This document shows positions 28,373-37,519 of a stretch of 64,000 nt of DNA, piece after piece; the first letter of the stretch is position 1; each line of letters begins with the position of its first letter. A model generated the notes under the pieces. That model did not search any database. It saw only the letters and a list, made by a program, of their open reading frames with translations, and had not been told where the DNA came from. Source of the DNA: Methanolacinia petrolearia DSM 11571 (GTDB lineage Archaea > Halobacteriota > Methanomicrobia > Methanomicrobiales > Methanomicrobiaceae); NCBI RefSeq assembly GCF_000147875.1, contig NC_014507.1:620001-684000 (forward strand), written 5' to 3'. A program made the translations under genes and the position numbers.

Positions 28373-29254
28373 GTGCCTTTCCCGTCCGAGATAATCAGGG
28401 AACACCGTATAGACGGTACATATTCACTGGTCCTGAAAAAAGAGGATCTGAAGTCCCTTTATCCCCGGATGTTCAGGTATAAACTTGCTCTTCTTGAAAA
28501 CGGTAAAATAGTCGCCCAGTTCAGGACAAATACCTATGAGTATACCCCTGTCATTCCCATAAAAGCCGAATCAGTTGCTTATGAATATTTTGAATACTGG
28601 ACGGAAAGAATAACCGCTGGACATGAAAAGTTCGTAGACTATCTCAAAAGGCAGGAGAGACTCCGGAAACACGTCTATAAAAGTGTCCCTTCTCCGGGAA
28701 ACGATGCCGTAATTATTCAGGGAAGCTCCCGTCCCGACGGGAACTGTGCTGTTATGGCATCATGGATCATGGAAAAACTGCTCTCCATGGGAATGAAGCC
28801 TGCTGTTTTTTATCCGTCCTATATGTACATCCTCCCCTGTACCGGCTGTTACCAGTGCTATAATTACGGCCGCTGTGTTTTTATCGATGATATGGCAGGG
28901 CTTTACGGTGCAGTTAAAGGCGCCACATTTGCAGCGATCTGTTCCCCGGTCTATACTAACACCGTTCCTGCACCCCTGAAAGCGGTATTCGATCGTTTTC
29001 AGGCCTATCATGCGCTGAATGCTCTGAGCAAGACGAAACATTCTGCATCGGGATTACTTCTTTCGACTGCCGGAAGGAAGGGAATGGATAATTTCAGTCA
29101 TGTCGTCCCGGTGGCAGATGCTTTCATGGCGATATCGGGGATCAAAAAGAGAGGTCAGGTTCTTGTAGACAACCTGGATCAAGTGTATGATGTAAGATCG
29201 ATTCCCGGGCTGAGGGGAATAATTGAAAAAAAAGTGGATGAATGCCTTAAATGA
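28373..29254 (+). CDS. iron-sulfur flavoprotein-like NAD(P)H/FMN reductase with N-terminal extension
   Basis: A 293-residue protein that starts with GTG after AGGTG. Residues from about 104 form a flavodoxin-like domain: NDAVIIQGSSRPDGNC (FMN phosphate loop), CTGCYQCYNYGRC (compact Cys motif as in methanogen Isf proteins) and SPVYTNTVPAPLKAVFDRF. The first 100 residues do not belong to that fold and contain basic, aromatic and helical sequence (EYFEYWTERITAG); I do not recognise them. Isf-type proteins bind FMN and a 4Fe-4S cluster and are linked to oxygen or peroxide reduction. It is divergent from the chelatase motor gene. Confidence 0.85.
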   Translation: MPFPSEIIREHRIDGTYSLVLKKEDLKSLYPRMFRYKLALLENGKIVAQFRTNTYEYTPVIPIKAESVAYEYFEYWTERITAGHEKFVDYLKRQERLRKHVYKSVPSPGNDAVIIQGSSRPDGNCAVMASWIMEKLLSMGMKPAVFYPSYMYILPCTGCYQCYNYGRCVFIDDMAGLYGAVKGATFAAICSPVYTNTVPAPLKAVFDRFQAYHALNALSKTKHSASGLLLSTAGRKGMDNFSHVVPVADAFMAISGIKKRGQVLVDNLDQVYDVRSIPGLRGIIEKKVDECLK

Positions 29255-29332
29255 AATGGTGAGAACCGGATTTTAACGAAAATGGATTTGGGATGACTGA
29301 AGAAGGAAAGAACCTGAGGTTTTATTTCCTCC

Positions 29333-29902
29333 TCAGTCAGTGTATATGACTTCCCCCAAAAAAGCCTCTGCAATCCGTTTTCCGAATTCTGTTGCAGCCG
29401 TCGGACCGTTTGCTGTTATAAAACGACCGTCGCTGACAAAGGGTTTATTCTCATATATGGCTTTATGTTTCTCCATCTCGCGTACGGCCTCTTTGTCAGG
29501 CCATACGGTAGCATGTCTTCCGGCAATAACTCCCGCCCTTGCAAGAACTACGGGTGACAGGCATATTGCACCTATAGGCATTTTTGCTTTGTCGAAATAC
29601 CGGACTATCGTGTATAGCTCTTCGTTCCCCCAAAGGTAATCTTTTGATCCCGAACCGCCGACGATCATGAGTCCGCCGTAGTGCTTCATACCCTTTCCTC
29701 CTTCAAGTAACTGGAGAATACCGGAGATCGTTTCTGTTGCAGTTGCGTATCCCCCGAGCATTCCCCTGAACCTTCCCTTATCTGTGGATATGATCTCGTA
29801 TTCTATTCTGTTCTCTTCCAGAATACCAAGAGGTTCAAAAAGCTCTTCGTCCCTGAAATTTTCAGGAGCGATAACGATCAGCATCTTTTTAGAATATTCC
29901 AT
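29333..29902 (-). CDS. DJ-1/PfpI family protein
   Basis: A 189-residue class I glutamine amidotransferase-like protein. The nucleophile elbow is GAICLSPVVLARAG with Cys near residue 119, preceded by the conserved acidic site LIVIAPENFRDEEL near the N-terminus. Family members act as proteases, chaperones or glyoxalase/deglycase-type enzymes, and activity cannot be assigned here. It is convergent with the flavoprotein gene (78-bp gap). A role in stress response would fit its neighbour but is an inference. Confidence 0.9.
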   Translation of the reverse strand: MEYSKKMLIVIAPENFRDEELFEPLGILEENRIEYEIISTDKGRFRGMLGGYATATETISGILQLLEGGKGMKHYGGLMIVGGSGSKDYLWGNEELYTIVRYFDKAKMPIGAICLSPVVLARAGVIAGRHATVWPDKEAVREMEKHKAIYENKPFVSDGRFITANGPTAATEFGKRIAEAFLGEVIYTD

Positions 29903-30021
29903 TTTAACAGACTCCTTATCTGGTAAGCGTGTTATTGGTTTTCCGGGTGAAAAGACTTTTGGATAGATCCAGAAATCCTGAAAATTTTCGTTAAAATAAA
30001 AAATAAGTGATTATTTGTGGT

Positions 30022-31476
30022 TTATCTCCTGGCATGCTTCCTGAAGAAGTATATGACCCCTCCTATCACTGCCACGAGGAGAAGAATGCCGAGAATTCCA
30101 ACGTAGGAATTCTCCTTTATTATAATCCTGATATCATCGCTTTTTTCCTCTTCATCGGATACGACATTAAGCGAGATCTTATACTCCGATGCTGCGATAT
30201 TGGCAGGCGGAACTACAGTCAGGACGACGGTTTCTTTCTCTCCCGCTTCTATGGAAGCGATCTCTTCAGGCGATACCTGAACACTCCATCCGTCCGGGGT
30301 TGTGACTTCGGTCTGAACATTGGTCAGTGCTTCGCCGTTGCCGTTGTTTGTGATCTGTACTGGGATCTCTACGGTATCTCCTTTTGTAATTTCGTATTTG
30401 TACTTTTCAGAAAATACAACCATATTGCTGGTTCCGGAGATTCCTGCGGTAAGTCCTTCTTCATACAGGTAATCGGAAGACTCGAATGTTGCATTGAAAG
30501 AATATTCGCCCGTTTCTACAGAATTCGGAGGAATCGCCTCGACATATATTGTCTTTTGTTCTCCTGAATCCAGGTATATGCTGGAGATGCTCTCAGACGA
30601 ATCGGCGTCTTCCTTGAATTTAAAGTACCATTTGTCCGGTGCCCCTTCAGTACCAAGTTTTATTATATCGTCGCTTTTGCCGATATTTGTAATCACTGCC
30701 TCAAAAGTCGGGTTATCGTCAGATGTCGTTGTAACTATAGGGGACTTAAAATCTATCAGAAGGCCGTATGTTTTTTTCTCGAGCATTACAGTGCCTATAT
30801 CCTCGGTATACCCGCAATTGATCGAGACATCCTTCACTTCCCTGCTCCGGTAGCCCTCTCTTTCCACTACAAGATCGTAATCGCCCTGGTCGATTTCGGT
30901 CCTTATCTGGCCGTCTGATGTAGTATAGACTGAAGTTATAAACTTGTCCGTGTTGTGTTTATAGACATTTATACGGGCCTCGTCGATCGGCTCTCCCTGG
31001 TCGTCAACGACCTCTGCCACTAAAACCCCCATCTCATCCTTATGCGTTTCATCGATAATTACATACAGCCAGATACTTGCATCGTCAATCGCCACTCTTA
31101 CAGGATAAGTATCAACCGCCGTATCTCCGGTAGTTTCGATTTCAAGAGTAACGGAAACTTCCTGGCCTTTCTTCATTGCAAGCCTGTCGATCTCATAACC
31201 GTCGGCATATAGATGGAATTTCCAGTCTTCTTCGCCTTTAAAAGTGTCCAATCGGATCTTTTTAGGGTCAGTACCCTTGTTATTGGTAATTCCGAGATTG
31301 AATGTGATATTTTCCCCGGCTTCTATGATCTTTCCGGGATATGTACATGAAATCTCAACATTGCTCGTCGAACTGTCGTCCGAACTGTCTGCCGAGACAG
31401 CAGCCGGCAATATCATTATCACTATCACAAAAAGTGCCAGGATATATTTCAGGGATGTAAAAGATAGAATTTTCAT
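30022..31476 (-). CDS. exported NEW3/CARDB-type beta-sandwich protein with C-terminal anchor
   Basis: A 484-residue secreted protein with a signal peptide (residues 1-29), several immunoglobulin-like beta-sandwich modules and a C-terminal helix followed by FRKHARR, so it is anchored facing outward. Modules include an NEW3-like repeat (about 380-460, TNNGNGEALTNVQ then PDGWSVQVSP) and a carboxypeptidase-regulatory-like segment (about 160-240, DLVVEREGYRSREVKDV). GAGG lies 7 nt before the ATG. It ends an operon with an ABC-2 permease and ATPase. In archaea such proteins often accompany ABC-2 systems; binding of an extracellular ligand or the cell envelope is inferred. Confidence 0.85.
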   Translation of the reverse strand: MKILSFTSLKYILALFVIVIMILPAAVSADSSDDSSTSNVEISCTYPGKIIEAGENITFNLGITNNKGTDPKKIRLDTFKGEEDWKFHLYADGYEIDRLAMKKGQEVSVTLEIETTGDTAVDTYPVRVAIDDASIWLYVIIDETHKDEMGVLVAEVVDDQGEPIDEARINVYKHNTDKFITSVYTTSDGQIRTEIDQGDYDLVVEREGYRSREVKDVSINCGYTEDIGTVMLEKKTYGLLIDFKSPIVTTTSDDNPTFEAVITNIGKSDDIIKLGTEGAPDKWYFKFKEDADSSESISSIYLDSGEQKTIYVEAIPPNSVETGEYSFNATFESSDYLYEEGLTAGISGTSNMVVFSEKYKYEITKGDTVEIPVQITNNGNGEALTNVQTEVTTPDGWSVQVSPEEIASIEAGEKETVVLTVVPPANIAASEYKISLNVVSDEEEKSDDIRIIIKENSYVGILGILLLVAVIGGVIYFFRKHARR

Positions 31477-31480
31477 TTGT

Positions 31481-32566
31481 TTACCTCACGTCAAGTCTCA
31501 TAAATTTAACATATGAAGCGCCGAAGAAAATCGCCGGTATGGCAATAAGGGCAATTATATTCTTCAGGAGGTCGCCAAGTATGCCTAAGGGATCTTCAGT
31601 CTCCTCGCTCGTATCCGCATAACTGAAAGAACCATGACTGACGCTTGCCATGTTCCCTCCGATACCGGAAAGAGAGTTGATTATATATTCAAAGTTGCTG
31701 GTAGGGGAAAGGAGGGTAATAAAATCGGACAAAGACTGTCGTTTGTTCCAGTAATCCTGCATTTCCGTTCTGTATTGTTCCCATCGTTCATTGCTCTCCA
31801 GTGCTGAGCGATCTGATCCCGATCCGCCGCTTCTTGCAAAACTATGAAGTTCGGAAATGAGTTCTTCCGGGTATTCCGGGGGATCTCCAACGATAACATC
31901 TATCGTAGTATCGGCAACAAAAACAGGAAGGAGAATTGACAGGAATATAAACACGATCAGGGTATAAATCAGTGAATTGCCGCTGTCTTCGGAGATCGTG
32001 GACATGAAAAGAGCAATGGCGAAGTATGAGAAGATCATCAGGAATGCAACAATCCCAAAAAGAAGAATCGGGAAGATCTCTTCATCCGTCGGAATTATCC
32101 CGAATATGAGCAATATTGCCAGTGAAATAAGTCCTGTTATAATTATCGCAAGCGATAATGCAATAATTCCTCCGATCGCCTTCCCGTTAATCACTTCATC
32201 ACGGTATATCGGATGCGAAAGGAGTATCTTCAGCGATTTGCTCTCCTTTTCACGTGTAATCAGATCAAAACCCATTGCAATTCCGAGAATCGCGCCCAGG
32301 CTTGCAAGAAGTTCACCGACATCTGCGAAAATTGTCATTATCGACGGTTTGAATCCCATATACCCTGAAAACACTACTATATCTCCTGTCGCCACAGCCT
32401 GAATCTCATTATATGCCTCTATCTCTTCGTTGTATTCGGCAGAGCCCGTAATCATCCCGATAATCGAAACAATCAGGATTATCGAGAGAACAAGGAGGAA
32501 TTTACGGCTGGATAAATGATCCATGAACTCCTTTTCCGAGATGACGATAAGCCCCTCCGATTTCAT
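31481..32566 (-). CDS. ABC-2 type transporter permease (NatB-like, large loop)
   Basis: A 361-residue permease with an N-terminal helix, a second helix near residue 80, the intracellular signature FDLITREKESKSLKILLSHP typical of NatB/YhaP-like permeases, and four more helices. A large extracellular loop (about 215-310) separates the fifth and last helices. Its ATG overlaps the stop of the ATPase gene by 4 nt (ATGA), and the surface protein follows 4 nt after its stop. The operon order is ATPase, permease, surface protein. Confidence 0.9.
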   Translation of the reverse strand: MKSEGLIVISEKEFMDHLSSRKFLLVLSIILIVSIIGMITGSAEYNEEIEAYNEIQAVATGDIVVFSGYMGFKPSIMTIFADVGELLASLGAILGIAMGFDLITREKESKSLKILLSHPIYRDEVINGKAIGGIIALSLAIIITGLISLAILLIFGIIPTDEEIFPILLFGIVAFLMIFSYFAIALFMSTISEDSGNSLIYTLIVFIFLSILLPVFVADTTIDVIVGDPPEYPEELISELHSFARSGGSGSDRSALESNERWEQYRTEMQDYWNKRQSLSDFITLLSPTSNFEYIINSLSGIGGNMASVSHGSFSYADTSEETEDPLGILGDLLKNIIALIAIPAIFFGASYVKFMRLDVR

Positions 32567-33489
32567 GGCATTGCCTCTCCTGAATTATAGAAAGACAGAA
32601 TTGCATCCTCTACGGTTGTAGAATCCAGTGCAATCTCCCTCGGGATAATTTTTAATGAAAACAATTCTTCGGCAATTTCCGCTCTGATATCAGATGATGA
32701 GATTATTTTGACTTTTTTGCGGTCAGAAGAATAATCGGCTTCAATGATGCCGGGGACCGTCAGTTCCCCCATCGGTGTTGTCGTCTCTACATTGATTCTT
32801 AACTCCGGCAGTTTCAGGCTGTTTATGGAGTCGGTAAAATTATCCCAGCTTCCCTCGTGTACAATCTTTCCCCTGCACATAATGCCGATCTTTGTACAGA
32901 CTTTGCTGACCTCGGAAAGAATGTGCGAGGATACAAGGACTGTTTTTCCAGATTCCGAGATCTGTCTGATTATTCTCCGGTAGTCGGCGACTCCCTGCGG
33001 GTCGAGGTTTGCAGTCGGTTCGTCGAGAATAATAACATCCGGGTCGTTTATGAGGGTCTTTGCAATCCCAAGCCTTTGCCTCATCCCTTTTGAGAATCCT
33101 CCGACTTTCTTTTCAACGCCGCTAAGTCCGACGAGTTCAAGAAGAGAGTCGATCCTGGCCCCTCTTTCATCTGCAGTAATCCCGAAGAGCCTGGCGAAAA
33201 AATCAAGATTCTGTGCTGCACTCATGTTCTGGTAAAAACCCACATCCTCAGGCATATATCCGATATTCCTCTTTACTTCTATCGGATTTTTCGACACCTC
33301 AACCCCGTTGATCAGGCATTCGCCGGAATCAGGTTGTATAAGGCCGCAAAGCATGAGTATAGTGGTGCTTTTTCCTGCTCCGTTGGGTCCCAGAAGTCCG
33401 TATATTTCACCGTCATTTATTGTTAAAGAGAGCCCGTCAACAGCATTTACACCATTGTATGTCTTGACAAGATCCCTGAATTCAATCAG
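32563..33489 (-). CDS. ABC-2 type transporter ATPase, probably initiated at CTG
   Basis: A 308-residue ATPase with Walker A GPNGAGKST, signature GFSKGMRQRLGIAKTL, Walker B VIILDEPTANLD and a C-terminal regulatory extension. The first in-frame ATG (33354) lies after Walker A and would remove it. Between that ATG and the upstream in-frame stop (TGA at 33515-33517) there is no ATG, GTG or TTG. CTG at 33487-33489 is 8 nt after GGAGG and yields a family-typical N-terminus, (M)IEFRDLVKTYNGVNAV. Alternatives are an ATT/ATC start, or a missing base in the A8 run just upstream that would join MFKRTFERKK to this frame. Confidence 0.85.
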   Translation of the reverse strand: MIEFRDLVKTYNGVNAVDGLSLTINDGEIYGLLGPNGAGKSTTILMLCGLIQPDSGECLINGVEVSKNPIEVKRNIGYMPEDVGFYQNMSAAQNLDFFARLFGITADERGARIDSLLELVGLSGVEKKVGGFSKGMRQRLGIAKTLINDPDVIILDEPTANLDPQGVADYRRIIRQISESGKTVLVSSHILSEVSKVCTKIGIMCRGKIVHEGSWDNFTDSINSLKLPELRINVETTTPMGELTVPGIIEADYSSDRKKVKIISSSDIRAEIAEELFSLKIIPREIALDSTTVEDAILSFYNSGEAMP

Positions 33490-33798
33490 TTTGATTTCCT
33501 CCTTTTTTTTCTCTCAAATGTCCGTTTGAACATGCCAGCGTTATAATCTTCAGTTTGATCATAATAGCTGATATACCTTACATAATGTAGATTTTGTATT
33601 ACACATTGATACAAATATTGAAAATATTTTCTGCGGTGGCCGGCAGAGATTCGAATCATATGGTAATGATAGGCATACCTGATCCGGTGGTATTAAAAAA
33701 AGATTAATGGGATTATCTTTATAATCAATCTCTAAAACGGATTCGATGATATCATCCGGATGTTAATATCCGTATGATCATCTGTATATTTTGTTTTT
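33490..33798. other. gap with tRNA 3'-end-like fragment
   Basis: This non-coding stretch holds the leader of the ABC-2 operon and, on the minus strand at 33657-33633, a sequence resembling a tRNA T-loop and acceptor end (GATTCGAATC followed by GCCGGCCACC). No matching 5' acceptor half exists within tRNA distance and the T-stem does not pair, so it is not a functional tRNA. The rest is AT-rich with no ORF. Confidence 0.35.
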
Positions 33799-34212
33799 TC
33801 AGATTATTCCGAATGTGGATACATCAAATCTGAATTTACTGCGATCTATCTTTTCTATCTCTGCTTTAACAGCTTCATTTTCAGGGTCGCATTCCATAAT
33901 AAATGCGAGCAGGTCTGCAAGAGAACTGGTGCATGTATCGCAATCGCAGAAGGAAAGCTCCATCTCGCCGTTCAGAAGGAGGCCATATGCAAATATTTTC
34001 TTGCAGAAGTCTTCATTTTCGAGTTCACAGGGTTTTATTGTCTCGATCTCTTCTTCAATATATTCGCTCTCTGTCTCGTTTATGATTACATCTACATCTT
34101 CGATCTCTTCAAAACCGGGATATGGCGTGCCGCAGTTCCAGCATTTTTTCATATATGGAGTACCTCTCTTTCTGCATTTCATACAGATCTGGTACTCGGG
34201 CATTTCTTCCAT
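33799..34212 (-). CDS. zinc-ribbon-like small protein, unknown function
   Basis: A 137-residue acidic protein. Its N-terminus has two CxxC knuckles (ICMKCRKRG and KCWNCGTPY, residues 10-28) that look like a zinc ribbon. A very acidic linker (about 35-55) is followed by a helical domain with another Cys cluster (CDCDTC). I do not recognise a family. It precedes no obvious operon partner; the histidine kinase gene lies upstream on the same strand with a 40-bp gap, so the two may be co-transcribed. A regulatory or adaptor role is speculative. Confidence 0.75.
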   Translation of the reverse strand: MEEMPEYQICMKCRKRGTPYMKKCWNCGTPYPGFEEIEDVDVIINETESEYIEEEIETIKPCELENEDFCKKIFAYGLLLNGEMELSFCDCDTCTSSLADLLAFIMECDPENEAVKAEIEKIDRSKFRFDVSTFGII

Positions 34213-34252
34213 AATTATATGTCGGCATTACAGGGTTTTAATCAACCGATCT

Positions 34253-35995
34253 TTATCCGCGTGATTCATGCCCTTCAAAACGGAGATCTTCTTTCGGGAA
34301 CATAATCTCAAACCTTGCTCCTTTATTCTCGATGCCCGTCTCCCTTATAGAGGCTCCCGTAATCGAGAGGATTTCAGATACCAGATAGAGGCCGAAACCG
34401 TGGTTCCTCCCGTATCCTGCCTTGAATATGATGTGTTTCTCTCTCTCCGGAATTCCTTTCCCGTCATCCTCGAATATCAGGTTGTAAGAATCATACTCCT
34501 CCTCCGTGGAGATTGAAATCCTGCTGATCTCTCCTCCGTGCATTATGGAATTTCCTATGAGGTTGCAGATTACCTTTTCAAACATGGGATCAGCGAATAT
34601 CTCTATGTTTTGGATTTTTTTCTGAACGGAAATCTCCGGAGGAAGGTTCTGCGATTTTATGCATGAATCGATGACATCGTCCAGTTTGTGCCATTTGGGA
34701 GGATTTCCGCCCATATCCTGGTAGTCCCTGCTGAATTCGATCTGGTGCTGTATCGTATCCATCGCTAATACTGATTTTTCAAGGAAACTCTTAATGGACT
34801 CATCTTTCGTATCTTCTATCGCAAATACGAGGTTGGCTTTGGCGACCATGATATGATTCAGGATATCGTGTCGTGTAATAGAAGAAAGCAGGTTAAGTTT
34901 CTTCATCGCAATTCCCAGGGCCTTCTCATTCTTTTTTCTGATCGTTATATCCCGGGTTATGCTCTGGATAACCTTTGTCTTTTTATCGACCATGACGGAG
35001 ATCAGGTCGAGATCGATGCGTTCTCCTGTCTTCGACTTTATCCATGGCTCCATTTTGAAGGTCTTTCCTTCTTCAAGATCGGTCCTGACCGCATATTTAT
35101 AGGCATTATGAAATTCCTGCGGGATTATGGATTTAAGGTTGGTATTTTTTAGTTCCCGGAGATCCATTCCTGCAATTCTCAGTGCCTCGGGATTTGCATT
35201 AAAGATCCTGCCATCTGAATTATGTATAAAAATCCCTTCTGTTGATTCCTGAAATAATTTTTTATATCTCTCCTTTTGGGCACCGATCATATTTTCGATA
35301 TTTTTCTTTTCGGTTACGTCCACGAGAGATATCAGGGTAATCCCGAGCTCCCTGACGTGCCTGATAGTCGCCAGTACATTGTATTCTTTTCCCTGTCTCG
35401 ATCTTACAATCAGATCCTGGTTGGATTTATCCTGGTGCTCTCCCTTTATCGAGCTCCTGTAGAGTATAAGTGCTGTGCTCCTGCACTCATCCTCAAATAC
35501 CGAGACCCAGTTCATCCGTTTTAATTCTTTCAGTGCTCTGCCTGTAATATTTTCAAAGGCCGAATTTGCATGGACGATCTTTCCTTTATCATTAAGAATA
35601 GCGGATGCGGCACCTGAACTGTCTATCAGGTTTCTGTATTTGAGATTCTCTTCTCTCAAATGGAACGAGACCTTCGATACAATATATGCAAGGGCTACGA
35701 ATACGATAATACGAATGAAATTTTCGGCAATTAAAACCGGATCGGCCTTGGTTACAACAAAGGTTATGAACAGAAAAAGGATGCCCAGCAGAATTGCAAA
35801 TGCAGTTCCTTTTTTTGGATAGAATATGGCGGTCAGGATGATTGGGATATAATAAAGATGAGAGTAAATATTATTGATACCTGCAAGGAGACAGTAGATT
35901 GTCAGAAAAATGCAGGTTATAGCAGTTGCTACAATCAGGAAGGGGGCGATTTTTTTTATGGGATTATTGTCCGGTATATATCCCTCATCGATCAT
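34253..35995 (-). CDS. membrane PAS-domain sensor histidine kinase
   Basis: A 580-residue kinase. About four hydrophobic helices span residues 17-110, followed by two PAS domains (about 115-230, with DSSGAASAILNDKGKIVHAN; and about 245-355, with ESTEGIFIHNSDGRIFNANP). The dimerisation/phosphoacceptor box is SITRHDILNH near residue 375. The ATPase domain has the N-box NLIGNSIMHGG, the G1 box DDGKGIP and G2 GRNHGFGLYLV. This is a typical methanogen orphan kinase; the signal is unknown and no response regulator is adjacent. The zinc-ribbon protein follows on the same strand. Confidence 0.92.
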   Translation of the reverse strand: MIDEGYIPDNNPIKKIAPFLIVATAITCIFLTIYCLLAGINNIYSHLYYIPIILTAIFYPKKGTAFAILLGILFLFITFVVTKADPVLIAENFIRIIVFVALAYIVSKVSFHLREENLKYRNLIDSSGAASAILNDKGKIVHANSAFENITGRALKELKRMNWVSVFEDECRSTALILYRSSIKGEHQDKSNQDLIVRSRQGKEYNVLATIRHVRELGITLISLVDVTEKKNIENMIGAQKERYKKLFQESTEGIFIHNSDGRIFNANPEALRIAGMDLRELKNTNLKSIIPQEFHNAYKYAVRTDLEEGKTFKMEPWIKSKTGERIDLDLISVMVDKKTKVIQSITRDITIRKKNEKALGIAMKKLNLLSSITRHDILNHIMVAKANLVFAIEDTKDESIKSFLEKSVLAMDTIQHQIEFSRDYQDMGGNPPKWHKLDDVIDSCIKSQNLPPEISVQKKIQNIEIFADPMFEKVICNLIGNSIMHGGEISRISISTEEEYDSYNLIFEDDGKGIPEREKHIIFKAGYGRNHGFGLYLVSEILSITGASIRETGIENKGARFEIMFPKEDLRFEGHESRG

Positions 35996-36219
35996 TCATT
36001 TTATCCTTTGCGTGAGTATAAATTTGATTATTGAAATATCCGAACAGTTTTCTAATTTGTTTAACTTAATTATTCCCAAGTTTACAATTATCCTGAAATT
36101 GGGAAACTAATGCAACAATACCAGTTTTAAGGGCTATTGGGAGGTTTTAGCGTGTACAATGCTTTCCGTCCCTGCCATCATGTAAATGGTATATTATCCT
36201 TCAGTTACAACCAGAAGTA

Positions 36220-37209
36220 ATGGATTATAGCCATGAGACTAATTTAAAAAATTTCAGGCATGCGGTCGACTCTTCCGAGAGCACTTTCATAATCGGCGTT
36301 GCTGGAGATTCAGGTTCGGGAAAGACCACCTTTACAAGAGCAATCCGATCGATATTCGGGAATAATATGGTAACCACGATATCGCTTGACGATTATCATG
36401 TTCTTGACCGGGATGAAAGAAAAAGGACGGGCATAACCCCGCTTTCTCCTGAGGCCAACAATTTTTCGCTTCTTGAAGAGCATGTAGCCCTTCTGAAAGA
36501 AGGAAAATCAATTGACAAACCCGTGTATAATCATGATTCGGGAAAGATCGAAGGTCCTGTCCGGCTTTCTCCGTCGAGGATAATAATCATAGAAGGTCTT
36601 CACCCTCTTTTTACTGAAAAACTTCGTGAACTTATCGATTTCTCCATATATGTAAGTCCGGACACCGATGTAAAATATTACTGGAAGATAAAACGGGATG
36701 TAAACCTGAGGGGGTACAGGGAAGAGGAAGTCCTTGCTGAACTTGAGAGCAGGAGGGCTGACTATGAAAATTACGTCCATCCCCAGATAAGATTTGCCGA
36801 CGCCGTTATCGGGATTTCAAAGAGCCGCTATGCGGATATAATGAACGAAAGAGGGGTCTACAGGGTCGTCCTTTACCAAAAGAAGCAGGACCGGACTATC
36901 AGGAATATCAACCTGAACTTCGATCTGTTTGCAATTAATTCCCTGGCTGAAAGGGGTTTTTCATTCGATTTCAGCATTATCGAAAAATACGAGAAAAAAA
37001 TGGGAGCTTTAAGCCTGGACGGAGAATTCAGGCATGAGGTAGTTAGTCTCCTTGAAAAGGGCATTGAGATGCAGACCGGTATCGGGCCTGTATCTGTATA
37101 TTCTGACAGGAGTTATGTTACTGCAACGGAGATGGTAGAGCTTATCCTTTCCTGGAGAATAATCAACAGGCGTATGGACATGAAGTACGGGAGCGGTGTC
37201 TCATCCTGA
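36220..37209 (+). CDS. prk: archaeal phosphoribulokinase
   Basis: A 329-residue member of the PRK/uridine kinase family. P-loop GDSGSGKTTF lies at about residues 29-38, the substrate region TTISLDDYHVLDR follows, and the catalytic/metal segment IIIEGLHPLF comes later. An insertion with YYWKIKRDVNLRGY and ESRRADYENYVHPQ is characteristic of phosphoribulokinase rather than uridine kinase. In Methanospirillum-type methanogens this enzyme makes ribulose 1,5-bisphosphate for type III Rubisco in the reductive hexulose-phosphate pathway. Rubisco is not in this window, so the pathway is inferred. It appears to be a single gene with its own promoter. Confidence 0.9.
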   Translation: MDYSHETNLKNFRHAVDSSESTFIIGVAGDSGSGKTTFTRAIRSIFGNNMVTTISLDDYHVLDRDERKRTGITPLSPEANNFSLLEEHVALLKEGKSIDKPVYNHDSGKIEGPVRLSPSRIIIIEGLHPLFTEKLRELIDFSIYVSPDTDVKYYWKIKRDVNLRGYREEEVLAELESRRADYENYVHPQIRFADAVIGISKSRYADIMNERGVYRVVLYQKKQDRTIRNINLNFDLFAINSLAERGFSFDFSIIEKYEKKMGALSLDGEFRHEVVSLLEKGIEMQTGIGPVSVYSDRSYVTATEMVELILSWRIINRRMDMKYGSGVSS

Positions 37210-37519
37210 CGGGTATTACCTGCAGATTATAATTCCAGGATTATCCTTCGGTGATCTCTCTTTTTGTGATGCGTCATCCCGCAGCCAGGTTCTTTTTGAG
37301 AACTGGTTCCTGCGAATTATAGTCTTGTGCATCGAGGCTCTTCCGGCAAGGTAAGCGAACGTTTCTGTCATATAAATGGACTTAAGCAAAGCACTATTTA
37401 ACCGGAGACCGTGCATGGCGTGAAAGTGAATTAAGAGATATTCAGGTATATGATCATTCGACATCACTATATCTGCCGAAGATCATAATTTAAAGAATTC
37501 ATTACATCAGGTGTGAGAT
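37210..37519. other. non-coding gap before the Suf genes
   Basis: A 310-bp gap between the phosphoribulokinase and SufC genes. An 83-codon ORF on the minus strand here has no family resemblance and no ribosome binding site, so I reject it. The SufC gene has AGGTG 6 nt before its ATG. No RNA or repeat was recognised. Confidence 0.4.

Noticed and set aside
32563-33354. ABC-2 ATPase starting at ATG 33354
   Set aside because: That start would remove the whole Walker A region; the frame continues upstream with perfect family similarity, so a non-AUG start is preferred.
37216-37467. 83-codon minus-strand ORF between phosphoribulokinase and sufC
   Set aside because: No ribosome binding site, no family resemblance, and composition unlike neighbouring proteins.
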